From assembly GCF_904061905.1 (NCBI RefSeq), contig NZ_CAJFCI010000023.1, positions 101,067 through 165,066 of the forward strand: a stretch of DNA of 64,000 bases, given 5' to 3'. The notes beneath the pieces are model-generated. The model was not told the DNA's origin. It was given only the letters and a program-made list of their open reading frames with translations, and ran no database searches. A program made the translations under genes and the position numbers. Shown here one piece after another: positions 12,072 through 20,809 of this stretch (within the stretch, counting starts at the first letter, position 1; every line of letters begins with the position of its first letter). The DNA comes from Zestomonas carbonaria. Its GTDB lineage: Bacteria > Pseudomonadota > Gammaproteobacteria > Pseudomonadales > Pseudomonadaceae.

Positions 12072-14573
12072 ATGTCCGATCTGCTAGCCCACTACCCGCC
12101 GACCACGGCGGCCTATGACGAACTGCTCGATGCCACAGGCGGGGTGCGTCCGCACTGGCGGCGCCTGTTCCAGCAGCTCCAGCGCAGCGGGACGGGGCAG
12201 TTGCGCCAGCGCCAGGCGCTGGTGGCGCGGCAGATCCAGGAAAACGGCGTCACCTACAACGTCTATGCCGATCCCAAGGGCACTGACCGCCCCTGGGAAC
12301 TGGACTTGCTGCCCAACCTGCTGTCCGCCGACGAGTGGCAGCCGATCGCCGCCGGCGTGGCGCAGCGCGCGCGCCTGCTCAACGCGGTGCTGGCCGACCT
12401 CTATGGCGAGCAACGCCTGCTGGCCGAAGGGCTGCTGCCCAGCGAGCTGGTGTTCGGCCACCCGAACTTCCTCTGGCCGTGCCGGGGCGTGCAGCCGGTC
12501 GGCGGGGTGTTCCTGCACAGCTACGCGGTGGACCTGGCGCGCGACGCCGATGGCCGCTGGCAGGTCCTGGCCGACCGCACCCAGGCGCCATCCGGGGCCG
12601 GCTATGCCCTGGAGAACCGGCAGATCGTCTCGCGCGCCTTCCCCGAGCTGTACCGCGACCTGCGCGTGCAGTACCTGGCCGGCTACTTCCGCACCCTGCA
12701 GCAGACCCTCAGCCGCCAGGCGCCCAGCGATGGCGAGACGCCGCTGGTGGTGCTGCTGACGCCCGGGCGCTTCAACGAAACCTATTTCGAGCATCTGTAT
12801 CTCGCCCGCCAGCTCGGCCTGCCGCTGGTGGAAGGGCATGACCTCACGGTGCGCGACGACACCCTCTACCTGAAGACCCTCGACGGCCTCAAGCGTGTCC
12901 ACACGGTGCTGCGCCGCCTCGACGACGACTTCTGCGATCCCCTGGAACTGCGCACCGATTCCGCCCTCGGCGTGCCCGGCATGCTCGCCGCGGTGCGGCG
13001 CGGCCGGGTGCTGGTGGCCAACGCGCTGGGCAGCGGGGTGCTGGAGTCGCCCGGCCTGCTCGGCTTCCTGCCGAGGGTCAGCCAGCGGCTGTTCGGCGAG
13101 GACCTGCTGCTGCCTTCGGTGGCCACCGGCTGGTGCGGCGAGCCGGCGGTGCTGGCCAACACCCTGGCGGAGCTGACGCAGCGGGTGATCAAGCCGGCCT
13201 TTCCGTCGCAGAGCTTCGAGCCGCTGTTCGGCCACACCCTCGATGCCGCCGGCCTCGCCGCCCTGGGCGAGCGCCTGAGCGCGCGGCCGCACGCCTATGT
13301 GGCGCAGGTCCAGGCGCAGCTCTCCCAGGCGCCGGTGTGGCAGGCCAGCGGTCACGGCGGAGAATTGCAGTCGCGGGCCATCGGCATGCGCGTGTTCGCC
13401 GTGGCCAGCGCCGACGGCCAGTACTGGGTGATGCCCGGCGGCCTGACCCGGGTGGCCGCGCGGGCCGGTGCCGAAGTGGTGTCGATGCAGCGCGGCGGGG
13501 CGAGCAAGGACACCTGGGTGCTCACCGACCAGCCGGTGCACGGCGAGCCGCTGCACCCGCGCAACCTCGGCGTGCGCGACCTGATCCGCCAGGACCCCTA
13601 CCTGCCGTCGCGGGTGGTGGAGAACCTGTTCTGGTTCGGTCGCTACAGCGAACGCTGCGACGACGGCGCGCGGCTGCTGCGCGTGGTGCTGTCGCGCTAT
13701 GTCGATGCCGATGGCGACGACCTGGCCCTGCAGGCCGCCCTCGACCTCGGCGAACGCCTCGGCCTGCTGCCGACGGACAGCGAGATGGGCCTGGAACGCC
13801 GCCTGCTCGAAGCGCTGTGCGGCGACGAGTGGACGTTCAGCCTGCGCGCCAACCTGCGCCGCCTGCACTGGGCCGCTGCCCAGGTGCGCGGGCGGTTGTC
13901 CCAGGAGAACTGGAACGCGGTGCTGGAGTTGCAGCACGAGGCGCACAGCCTCGATCCGGATCGCGCCGACCTCGGCGAAGGGCTGGACTGCCTGAGCCGC
14001 CTGGTGATGTCGCTGGCCGCGCTGTCCGGTTTCGCCCTCGACGACATGACCCGCGACGACGGCTGGCGCTTCCTGATGATCGGCCGGCGCATCGAGCGCG
14101 TGCAGTTCTTCGCCGACAGCCTGGCGGCCTTTCTGCGCGGCCGCGCGGTGTGGGACGCGGGCAGCCTGGAGTGGCTGCTGGAACTGGGCAACAGCACCAT
14201 CACCTACCGTTCGCGCTACCTGGCCTCGCCGCAGTTGATCCCGGTGCTCGACCTGCTCCTGCTGCACGACCAGAACCCCCACGCCCTGTGCTTCCAGTTG
14301 CAGGCCCTGCAACGCTCGCTGGAGCGCCTGCACGAGACGTTCGGCACGCCCCGGGAGACCCAGTTGAGCGGCCTGATCGCACGCCTGCTGGCCTTCGACC
14401 TGGCGACGTTGGAAAATCCGTTGTTCGGCGCCGCCAGCCTGGGCGAAGTGCTCGTTGGCCTGGCCGACCTGCTGGAGCAGATCGGCCAGGCCGTCGGCCA
14501 GCTCTCCGAGCGCCTGGAGCTGCGCTACTTCGCGCATGTCGACGATGTCAGCCAGCAAACGGTGTCCGCATGA
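12072..14573 (+). CDS. Circularly permuted ATP-grasp / alpha-E fusion protein
   Basis: 833 residues. The N-terminal part (about 1-480) matches the circularly permuted ATP-grasp family (DUF404/DUF407): YDELLDATGGVRPHWR, PLVVLLTPGRFNETYFEHLYLARQLGLPLVEGHDL, and LGSGVLESPG blocks. The C-terminal part (about 515-815) is the helical alpha-E domain (DUF403), starting at LPSRVVENLFWFGRYSERCDDGARLLRV. In many bacteria these are two separate genes; here they are fused. ATP-grasp enzymes form carboxylate-amine bonds through an acyl-phosphate, which fits a predicted peptide ligase. The stop overlaps the next start (ATGA). Confidence 0.88.
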   Translation: MSDLLAHYPPTTAAYDELLDATGGVRPHWRRLFQQLQRSGTGQLRQRQALVARQIQENGVTYNVYADPKGTDRPWELDLLPNLLSADEWQPIAAGVAQRARLLNAVLADLYGEQRLLAEGLLPSELVFGHPNFLWPCRGVQPVGGVFLHSYAVDLARDADGRWQVLADRTQAPSGAGYALENRQIVSRAFPELYRDLRVQYLAGYFRTLQQTLSRQAPSDGETPLVVLLTPGRFNETYFEHLYLARQLGLPLVEGHDLTVRDDTLYLKTLDGLKRVHTVLRRLDDDFCDPLELRTDSALGVPGMLAAVRRGRVLVANALGSGVLESPGLLGFLPRVSQRLFGEDLLLPSVATGWCGEPAVLANTLAELTQRVIKPAFPSQSFEPLFGHTLDAAGLAALGERLSARPHAYVAQVQAQLSQAPVWQASGHGGELQSRAIGMRVFAVASADGQYWVMPGGLTRVAARAGAEVVSMQRGGASKDTWVLTDQPVHGEPLHPRNLGVRDLIRQDPYLPSRVVENLFWFGRYSERCDDGARLLRVVLSRYVDADGDDLALQAALDLGERLGLLPTDSEMGLERRLLEALCGDEWTFSLRANLRRLHWAAAQVRGRLSQENWNAVLELQHEAHSLDPDRADLGEGLDCLSRLVMSLAALSGFALDDMTRDDGWRFLMIGRRIERVQFFADSLAAFLRGRAVWDAGSLEWLLELGNSTITYRSRYLASPQLIPVLDLLLLHDQNPHALCFQLQALQRSLERLHETFGTPRETQLSGLIARLLAFDLATLENPLFGAASLGEVLVGLADLLEQIGQAVGQLSERLELRYFAHVDDVSQQTVSA

Positions 14574-15475
14574 CGATCGCCCGCTACGAGGTGTTCCACG
14601 ACACCCATTACCGCTACGCCGCGCCGGTCTCGCTGGCCCAGCAGCTCGCCCACCTGTGGCCGCGCGATTGCCCCTGGCAGCGCTGCCTGGGCCAGAGCCT
14701 GGAGATCAGCCCGCTGCCGACCCGGCGCAGCGACGGTTTCGACGTGTTCGGCAACCCGCTGACCCGCCTGGCCTTCGAACGCCCGCACGACGATCTGCAG
14801 GTCAACGCGCGGCTGCGTATCGACGTGCTGGCGCGGCCCCTGCTGATGCTCGACGACTCGCCGGCCTGGGAGCAGGTGGTCGCCGCCCTGGCCTTCTCCG
14901 GGCGGGCGCTGGATACCGTGGAGCTGGAGGCCTGTAGCTACCGGGTCGAATCGCCCTACGTGCGCATCAAGCGCCAGTTCGCCGCGTTCGCCGCCGATTG
15001 CTTCCCGGCCGGCCGGCCGCTGCTGGCCGGCGCGGCGGCGCTGATGGCGAAGATCCACGCCGAATTCGCTTTCGATGCCGAGGCGACCCATGTCGCCACG
15101 CCGCTGGTCGAGGTGCTGCAGAGCCGGCGCGGGGTGTGCCAGGACTTCGCCCACCTGATGCTTGCCTGCCTGCGCTCGCTGGGCCTGCCGGCGCGCTACG
15201 TCAGCGGCTACCTGCTGACCCAGCCGCCACCCGGCCAGCCACGGCTGATCGGCGCCGACGCCTCGCACGCCTGGGTCTCGGTGTATTGCCCGCGCCACGG
15301 CTGGGTCGACTTCGACCCCACCAACGACGTGCAGCCCAACCTGGAGCACATCACCCTGGCCTGGGGCCGCGACTTCTCCGACGTGTCGCCGCTACGCGGC
15401 GTGATCCTCGGCGGCGGCAGCCACGACCTGGACGTGCGGGTCACCGTCCAGCCGCTGGTGGAGTTCGCCTGCTGA
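14570..15475 (+). CDS. Transglutaminase family protein (small)
   Basis: 301 residues, no signal peptide. N-terminal bacterial transglutaminase-like region, then the transglutaminase core with triad C190 (RRGVCQDFAHLM), H233 (ASHAWVSV) and D249 (WVDFDPTND). A predicted thiol peptidase/transferase. It shares the SLGLPARYVSGYLL motif with the large protein at 8661. Starts within the stop of the ATP-grasp/alpha-E gene, so the two are translationally coupled. The pairing of transglutaminase cores with an ATP-grasp ligase suggests paired bond-making and bond-breaking or cross-linking on one peptide; this is inference. Confidence 0.86.
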   Translation: MTIARYEVFHDTHYRYAAPVSLAQQLAHLWPRDCPWQRCLGQSLEISPLPTRRSDGFDVFGNPLTRLAFERPHDDLQVNARLRIDVLARPLLMLDDSPAWEQVVAALAFSGRALDTVELEACSYRVESPYVRIKRQFAAFAADCFPAGRPLLAGAAALMAKIHAEFAFDAEATHVATPLVEVLQSRRGVCQDFAHLMLACLRSLGLPARYVSGYLLTQPPPGQPRLIGADASHAWVSVYCPRHGWVDFDPTNDVQPNLEHITLAWGRDFSDVSPLRGVILGGGSHDLDVRVTVQPLVEFAC

Positions 15476-15578
15476 GCCCCAGGGGCGCATGACTTTCCTC
15501 GCGGAAGCGGGCGTCCGGAACATGTGCGCGCCAGCCCGGTCCAATTCCCGCGCCTGTCGCGCTACAAGGAGTATCGTC

Positions 15579-16133
15579 ATGAACACATTTTCCTCCCGCA
15601 TTCTCGTCGCGTCCCTCGTGCTCGCCGCCGCCCCGGCCTTCGCCTTCAATCTTGGCGACGCCGCCAAGGCGGTCACCGGCGCGAGCCAGGGAGTCGATGT
15701 CAGCCAGGTGGCGACCACCCCGCAGACCAGCGGGCTGCTCAACGCGCTGACCGGCCAGTTGGGCGTTTCTCCGGAGCAGGCGGTGGGCGGCACCGGCGCG
15801 CTGCTCGGCATGGCCAAGAACAATCTGTCCAGCACCGACTATTCGCAACTGCTGAGTGCCGTACCGGGGCTGGACAAGCTGTCCGGCGGCAACGCCCTGG
15901 CCAACATCGGCGGACTGGGCAGCGTGCTCGGCGGCCAGGGCGCGGCCGGCGGCTCTCCGCTCGGCAACCTCTCCAACCTCGGCGACGTCAACCAGGCCTT
16001 CGGCGCTCTGGGCATGGATGGCGGGATGACCAGCCAGTTCGCCCAGGTGCTGCTCGACTACTTCGGCAAGCAGGGCCTCAACAGCGACGTGCTCGGCAAC
16101 CTGGGCAACCTGTGGGGTGTGGCGGCGGGTTGA
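15579..16133 (+). CDS. DUF2780 family secreted protein
   Basis: 184 residues with a signal peptide ending at AFA (about residue 22). The mature part is rich in Gly, Ala, Leu and Ser and contains the DUF2780 signature: LTGQLGVSPEQAVGGTGALLG followed by MDGGMTSQFAQVLLDYFGKQG near the C-terminus. Function unknown; probably periplasmic or released. AAGGAG at 15566 precedes the ATG. It is 103 bases from the transglutaminase gene and probably a separate unit. Confidence 0.8.
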   Translation: MNTFSSRILVASLVLAAAPAFAFNLGDAAKAVTGASQGVDVSQVATTPQTSGLLNALTGQLGVSPEQAVGGTGALLGMAKNNLSSTDYSQLLSAVPGLDKLSGGNALANIGGLGSVLGGQGAAGGSPLGNLSNLGDVNQAFGALGMDGGMTSQFAQVLLDYFGKQGLNSDVLGNLGNLWGVAAG

Positions 16134-16135
16134 CG

Positions 16136-16206
16136 CCGCGCGAGCGGCCCATCGCGGCCATGGGCCGCTCCTACAGACCCGATCCGGTGCGCACGGCGCA
16201 CCCTGC
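16136..16206. repeat. Repeat pair at the DUF2780/acyltransferase junction
   Basis: CATGGGCCGCTCCTACAGAC (16159-16178, the GTAGGAGCGGCCCATG family, relative at 37912) and GGTGCGCACGGCGCACCCTG (16187-16206, TAGGGTGCGC family). The second runs into the 3' end of the convergent acyltransferase gene. Confidence 0.55.
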
Positions 16207-17106
16207 AAATGGGGTGTCGCCGAACTCTTCCCGCAGCGCCGCCAGGCGCGCGTCCTTCTCGGCCCACAGGTTACTGACCCAGTCCTGCACGAACTGGCGG
16301 AACTGTGGGTCGTCCTCGTAGTTGCCGGCCCACAGCGCCGGGTCGAGGGTGTGGGTCCGGATGTCCACCACCACCGTTTCCACCTGCCCGCTGGCCAGCT
16401 CCCAGAAGCCCGGCACCCGGCCGCCCGGGTAGTAGACGGTGACGTCGAGCAGGGCGTCCAGTTGCTCGCCGAGGGCGGCCAGCACGAAGGCCACGCCGCC
16501 GGCCTTGGGCTTGAGCAGGTAGCGGTAGGGCGACTGTTGCCGATCATGCTTGGCGGGGGTGAAGCGGGTGCCTTCCAGGTAATTGACCACGGTGACCGGC
16601 GAGCGCTTGAACTTCTCGCAGGCCTGGCGGGTGATCAGCAGGTCCTGGCCCTTCTTTTCCGGGTACTTGGCCAGGTAGGTCTTGGAATAGCGCTTCATGA
16701 AGGGGTATTCGAGCGCCCACCAGGCCAGGCCGAGGAAGGGCACCCAGACCAGCTCCTTCTTGAGGAAGAACTTGAAGAACGGCGCGCGGCGGTTGAACAC
16801 CTGGATCAGCGCGGGGATGTCGACCCAGCTCTGGTGGTTGCTGACGATCAGGTAGGAGGTGTCGCGGCGCAGGTTGGCGGCGCCGCGGATGTCCCAGCGG
16901 GTCGGGGTGAAGGTGGTGAAGATCCACTTGTCGATCTCCGCCCAGGTCTCGGCGATCCACATCACGCCGAACGAGCAGGCATCCGTCAGCCGCCGTCCCG
17001 GCAGGATCAGCTTGAACACGGCGATCAGCATCATCGGGCCGATCAGCGCCAGGGTATTGACGAGCAGCAGCAGGCTGACGGTCAGGCCGGTGATCAGGCG
17101 GCGCAT
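16171..17106 (-). CDS. YihG-like lysophospholipid acyltransferase family protein
   Basis: About 311 residues. N-terminal membrane segment (LITGLTVSLLLLVNTLALIGPMMLIAVFKL) followed by a PlsC-type acyltransferase domain with the HX4D motif NHQSWVD and the second block YLEGTRFTPAKHD. It resembles E. coli YihG, an inner-membrane acyltransferase tied to phospholipid acylation. The ATG at 17106 has GGGGA six bases upstream; the ATG at 17112 is immediately next to GGGGA and less likely. The C-terminus is encoded partly by an intergenic repeat (residues GCAVRTGSGL), suggesting the stop was moved by repeat insertion. Confidence 0.82.
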   Translation of the reverse strand: MRRLITGLTVSLLLLVNTLALIGPMMLIAVFKLILPGRRLTDACSFGVMWIAETWAEIDKWIFTTFTPTRWDIRGAANLRRDTSYLIVSNHQSWVDIPALIQVFNRRAPFFKFFLKKELVWVPFLGLAWWALEYPFMKRYSKTYLAKYPEKKGQDLLITRQACEKFKRSPVTVVNYLEGTRFTPAKHDRQQSPYRYLLKPKAGGVAFVLAALGEQLDALLDVTVYYPGGRVPGFWELASGQVETVVVDIRTHTLDPALWAGNYEDDPQFRQFVQDWVSNLWAEKDARLAALREEFGDTPFAGCAVRTGSGL

Positions 17107-17237
17107 AGGCATTCCCCGTAACAAAAGGCCGGCCATGATAGCAGGCGAGCGGCGTGCCACGTTCCGGCCGGCTATAACGAACGAAGCAGCGCGGCGCTGG
17201 TCCATGCCGTGACGATTCCGCCTGAAAGGAGTGCCGT

Positions 17238-17741
17238 GTGAAAGCCCTTGTCGTCCTGCTGACCCTGATCGCTCTACCGGTGCTGGCCGCCGAACCGACC
17301 CTCTACGGCCGCTACGAATACATCCGCCTGCCGGAGCTGAAACAGACCTTCAAGTCCAAGCTGGACACCGGCGCGCTGACCTCCTCGCTGTCGGCCAGGG
17401 ACATCGAGCGCTTCGAGCGTGACGGCGAGGAGTGGGTGCGTTTCAAGCTGGCCACCAAGGGAGCCGACGGCACCGTCTACGAGCACCGGATCTCGCGCAT
17501 CAGCAAGATCAAGAGCCGCGCCGAGGAAGAGGACGAGGAGATAACGCCGGAGGCCGCCCGGCGTCCGGTGATCGACATGCAGATGTGCCTGGATGGCGTG
17601 ACCCGCGTCATCGAGGTCAACCTCGCCGATCGCAGCCGCTTCAACTACCCGTTGCTGATCGGCGCCAGCGCCCTGGTCGAGTTCGGCGCCGCGGTGAACC
17701 CGGCGCGGCGTTTCACCGCCGGCAAACCCAAGTGCGATTGA
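17238..17741 (+). CDS. Retropepsin-like (ATP-dependent zinc protease / RimB-type) periplasmic protein
   Basis: 167 residues. Signal peptide to about residue 18 (VLAA). The mature protein has the aspartyl-protease-like motif KLDTGALTSS with D43, and the family block RPVIDMQMCLDG...VNLADRSRFNYPLLIGASALVEF. Called putative ATP-dependent zinc protease (DUF785) in databases, although the visible active site is retropepsin-like. GTG start at 17238 is preceded by AAGGAG. It sits 52 bases before creB, the same neighbour relationship I recall in P. aeruginosa, and may belong to the same transcript. Confidence 0.78.
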   Translation: MKALVVLLTLIALPVLAAEPTLYGRYEYIRLPELKQTFKSKLDTGALTSSLSARDIERFERDGEEWVRFKLATKGADGTVYEHRISRISKIKSRAEEEDEEITPEAARRPVIDMQMCLDGVTRVIEVNLADRSRFNYPLLIGASALVEFGAAVNPARRFTAGKPKCD

Positions 17742-17793
17742 CGCCCGGGCGGGCATGCGGCAAGTTCCGGGGATTACTTCCAGGAGCGCAGGG

Positions 17794-18483
17794 ATGGCCG
17801 CGCACATTCTCATAGTCGAAGACGAAGCGGCGATCGCCGACACCCTGGTCTACGCCCTCCAGGCCGAGGGCTTCGCCACCACCTGGCTGAGCCTCGCCGG
17901 CGCGGCGCTGGAGTTCCAGCGGCAGACCCCGGCGGACCTGCTGATCCTCGACGTCGGCCTTCCCGATATCAGCGGCTTCGAGGCCTGCAAGCGGCTGCGG
18001 CGCTTCTCCGAGGTGCCGGTGATCTTCCTCACCGCGCGGAATGCCGAGATCGACCGTGTGGTTGGCCTGGAGATCGGCGCCGACGACTACGTGGTCAAGC
18101 CGTTCAGCCCGCGCGAGGTGGCGGCGCGGGTCAAGGCCATCCTCAAGCGCGTGGCGCCGGCGGCCACCGCTGCGGCGCCGGCGCAAGGCGGGCCGTTCGA
18201 GGTCGACACCCTGCGCATGCGCATCGACTATCGCGGCCAGCCGCTGGCCCTGACCCGCCACGAGTTCCGCCTGCTCGAACAGCTACTGGCCCAGCCGGAG
18301 CGGGTGTTCAGCCGCGAACAACTGCTCGACGGCCTCGGCGTGGCGGTGGATGTCGGCTACGAGCGCACCATCGACAGCCACATCAAGAGCCTGCGCGCCA
18401 AGCTGCGCCAGGTCGCCGCCGATGCCGAGCCGATCCAGACCCATCGCGGCCTCGGCTACAGCTACGCGCCGGAGCAGGCCTGA
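17794..18483 (+). CDS. creB: Response regulator CreB
   Basis: 229 residues, OmpR/PhoB-type. Receiver domain: acidic E9/D10, phosphoacceptor D53 (LILDVGLPD), K102 (VVKPFSP). C-terminal winged helix from about 140 (LTRHEFRLLEQLLAQPERVFSREQLLDGL ... THRGLGYSY). With CreC it senses envelope or PBP4 inhibition and carbon status and in Pseudomonas influences beta-lactam tolerance and biofilm. ATG 17794 has CAGGAG upstream. Stop and creC start overlap (TGATG). Identification rests on the creBC...creD context. Confidence 0.88.
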   Translation: MAAHILIVEDEAAIADTLVYALQAEGFATTWLSLAGAALEFQRQTPADLLILDVGLPDISGFEACKRLRRFSEVPVIFLTARNAEIDRVVGLEIGADDYVVKPFSPREVAARVKAILKRVAPAATAAAPAQGGPFEVDTLRMRIDYRGQPLALTRHEFRLLEQLLAQPERVFSREQLLDGLGVAVDVGYERTIDSHIKSLRAKLRQVAADAEPIQTHRGLGYSYAPEQA

Positions 18484-19913
18484 TGCCGCTCGGCGTCCGC
18501 ATCTTCCTGGTCTACTTCGTGTTCGTCGGCCTGACTGGCTGGTTCGTGCTGAGCACGGTGATGGACGAGATCCGCCCGGGCATGCGCCAGTCCACCGAGG
18601 AAACCCTGGTCGACACCGCCAACCTGCTCGCCGAGCTGCTGCGCGACGACGTCCAGGCCGGCACCCTGGCGCAGAGCCGCCTGCCCGAGTTGTTGACCGC
18701 CTATGGCCAGCGCCAACCGCAGGCGCGCATCTGGGGCGTGGAGAAGAGTGCGGTCAGCCACCGCATCTACGTCACCGACGCCAGGGGCATCGTCCTGATC
18801 GATTCCAGCGGGATCGGCGTCGGCCAGGACTACTCGCGCTGGAACGACGTCTACTTGACCCTGCGCGGCCAGTACGGCGCGCGCTCCAGCCGCGAGGACC
18901 CGGACGACCCTGAGTCCTCGGTGATGTACGTGGCGGCGCCGATCGTCGCCGATGGCGAGATCCTCGGCGTGGTCTCGGTGGCCAAGCCGAACCGCACGCT
19001 GCAACCCTACATCGAGCGCTCGCAGCGGCGCCTGGCCTGGTTCGGCGCCGGGCTGATCGGCCTCGGGCTGCTGGTCGGCGGGCTGCTGTCCTGGTGGCTG
19101 AGCCGCGCCCTCGGCCGCCTGACCCGCTACGCCCAGGCGGTCAGCGCCGGCGAGCGTGCCGAGCTGCCGCACTACCGGGGTGGCGAGCTGGCGCAACTGG
19201 CCGGCGCGGTCGAACACATGCGCACCGAGCTGGAAGGCAAGGCCTACGTCGAGCACTACGTGCACAGCCTGACCCATGAGCTGAAGAGCCCGCTGGCGGC
19301 GATCCGTGGTGCCTCCGAGCTGCTGCGCGGCGAGATGCCGGCCGAGCAGCGCGCACGCTTCGTCGACAACATCGACAGCGAGAGCGAGCGCTTGCAGCAA
19401 CTGGTCGAACGCTTGCTGGCGCTGGCCCAGGTCGAGCAACGCCAGGGTCTCGAGGAGCGCGTGGCGGTGCCGCTGCATGGGTTGATCGAGGAGCTTTGCC
19501 AGGCCCAGGCGGCACGCCTGCAACGCGCGGGCGTGCTGGTCGACGACCGCGTCGATGCGCAACTGGCGGTCAGCGGCGAGCGCTTCCTGCTCAAGCAGGC
19601 GCTGGCCAACCTGCTCGACAACGCCCTGGACTTCACCCTGCCCGGCGGCACCTTGCGGTTCTCCGCCAGGCGACAGGGGGAGCGGGTCACGCTGTGCCTG
19701 TTCAATCCCGGCCCGGCGATCCCCGACTATGCGCTGGGCCGGCTGACCGAGCGCTTCTACTCGCTGCCGCGCCCACAGACCGGGCGAAAGAGCACCGGGC
19801 TGGGGCTCAACTTCGTGCAGGAGGTGGCCGAACTGCATGGCGGCCTGTTGCAGGTGGTCAACGCCGACGGCGGCGTCGAGGCCAGGCTAGAGCTGCCGGT
19901 GCATCCCGACTGA
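18483..19913 (+). CDS. creC: Sensor histidine kinase CreC
   Basis: 476 residues. Membrane segment near residues 5-25, a periplasmic sensor region (about 28-183) with a PAS/cache-like block (IYVTDARGIVLIDSSGIGVGQDYS), second membrane segment at about 185-208, HAMP, then the kinase core with phospho-His H265 (SLTHELKSPLAAIRG), N box (ANLLDNALDFT) and G2 box (STGLGLNFV). Phosphorylates CreB. The start overlaps the creB stop by one base, giving translational coupling. Confidence 0.9.
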   Translation: MPLGVRIFLVYFVFVGLTGWFVLSTVMDEIRPGMRQSTEETLVDTANLLAELLRDDVQAGTLAQSRLPELLTAYGQRQPQARIWGVEKSAVSHRIYVTDARGIVLIDSSGIGVGQDYSRWNDVYLTLRGQYGARSSREDPDDPESSVMYVAAPIVADGEILGVVSVAKPNRTLQPYIERSQRRLAWFGAGLIGLGLLVGGLLSWWLSRALGRLTRYAQAVSAGERAELPHYRGGELAQLAGAVEHMRTELEGKAYVEHYVHSLTHELKSPLAAIRGASELLRGEMPAEQRARFVDNIDSESERLQQLVERLLALAQVEQRQGLEERVAVPLHGLIEELCQAQAARLQRAGVLVDDRVDAQLAVSGERFLLKQALANLLDNALDFTLPGGTLRFSARRQGERVTLCLFNPGPAIPDYALGRLTERFYSLPRPQTGRKSTGLGLNFVQEVAELHGGLLQVVNADGGVEARLELPVHPD

Positions 19914-20004
19914 GGAGCGGTTGGCGAGACGGCACGCAGCGTGCTTGGCTTCGATGAAGGGCTTTGACCCTTCTACAAGAAAGCCTGTTTCGAGGATCGG
20001 ACTC

Positions 20005-20439
20005 ATGAAGACTGTCGGCGACATCCTGCGCGGTAAACCCAGCTCCCACCTCTATGCCGTCGGCCCGGAGACCAGTGTGCTGGAGGCCGCCGAACTGATG
20101 GCGGAAAAAGGCATCGGCGCGGTGCTGGTGCTGGAGGACGGCCAACTGGCCGGCATCGTCACCGAGCGTGACTACGTGCGCCGGGTGGTGGTGCTGGAAC
20201 GTTCGGCCTACGCCACCACGGTCGCCGAGATCATGACCCGCAACCTGTTCGTGGTCGGCCTGCGTGACAGCAACCAGTACTGCATGCAACTGATGACCGA
20301 GAAGAACCTGCGCCACCTGCCCGTGCTGGAACAGGGCGAACTGGTCGGCCTGCTGTCGATCCGCGACCTGGTGCGCGACGTCACCAGCGAGCAGGAAAAC
20401 CTGATCGAGCAGTTGCAGCACTACATTCGCGGCGATTGA
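20005..20439 (+). CDS. CBS-domain pair protein
   Basis: 144 residues made almost wholly of two CBS motifs (about 8-62 and 75-130), a Bateman module that binds adenine nucleotides or derivatives. Recognisable blocks: SVLEAAELMAEKGIGAVLVLEDGQLAGIVTERDYVRRVV and MTEKNLRHLPVLEQGELVGLLSIRDLV. No catalytic domain is attached, so it is probably an energy or redox sensor for a partner. ATG 20005 gives the normal start; the upstream extension from 19921 runs through spacer. It lies between creC and creD, where P. aeruginosa as I recall it has creC next to creD. Confidence 0.85.
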   Translation: MKTVGDILRGKPSSHLYAVGPETSVLEAAELMAEKGIGAVLVLEDGQLAGIVTERDYVRRVVVLERSAYATTVAEIMTRNLFVVGLRDSNQYCMQLMTEKNLRHLPVLEQGELVGLLSIRDLVRDVTSEQENLIEQLQHYIRGD

Positions 20440-20450
20440 ACGCTCGACCG

Positions 20451-20695
20451 TAGGGTGCGCCTGTCTGTAGGAGCCAGCTTGCTGGCGATCAGGAGGCTTC
20501 GGGAAAATACGGATAGCCAGCAAGCTGGCTCCTACAGAAGCGGAGTTTCATCCTGCGTTGCTGCGGTTGGACGCCGCTTTGCTCCCTCTTCCCTCGAGAG
20601 AGGGAGTGGATGCGAGGTAGACGACTGGCTCCGGGGCATGACTGTCACACCGATCAGCCCCCTCTCCCTCCGGGAGAGGGCCGGGGAGAGGGGCG
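20451..20695. repeat. Repeat-rich spacer between the CBS gene and creD
   Basis: Contains TAGGGTGCGC (20452), a facing pair TGTAGGAGCCAGCTTGCTGG (20465-20484) / CCAGCAAGCTGGCTCCTACA (20518-20537) able to form a long hairpin, a CCCTCTTCCCTCGAGAGAGG-type element at 20583-20602 and a CCCTCTCCCTCCGGGAGAGG element at 20659-20678. No gene is seen. These would insulate creD from upstream transcription. Confidence 0.65.
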
Positions 20696-20714
20696 GACTT
20701 CCCCGGCGCCACGC

Positions 20715-20763
20715 TCAACACAATTCCCACGCAATCTCCACACGGCGTCCACGGCCACTCCAC
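20715..20763 (+). promoter_or_regulatory. Array of CreB half-sites (cre tags) upstream of creD
   Basis: Five pentamers recur with an exact 11-bp period: TCAAC (20715), CCCAC (20726), TCCAC (20737), TCCAC (20748), TCCAC (20759). The established CreB site is two TTCAC pentamers with a 6-bp spacer, that is, the same 11-bp phasing. The array ends 46 bases before the creD start, where an OmpR-type activator would touch polymerase. Confidence 0.7.
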
Positions 20764-20809
20764 ACGGGCAGCCCAGACTCGCCCCATTCATCCCGAATGG
20801 AGAGTCGCC

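Noticed and set aside
12084..14558. An 824-codon frame opposite the ATP-grasp/alpha-E gene, and similar long frames opposite glcB and each acyl-CoA dehydrogenase
   Set aside because: All are antisense to well-supported genes and result from the third-position GC bias.
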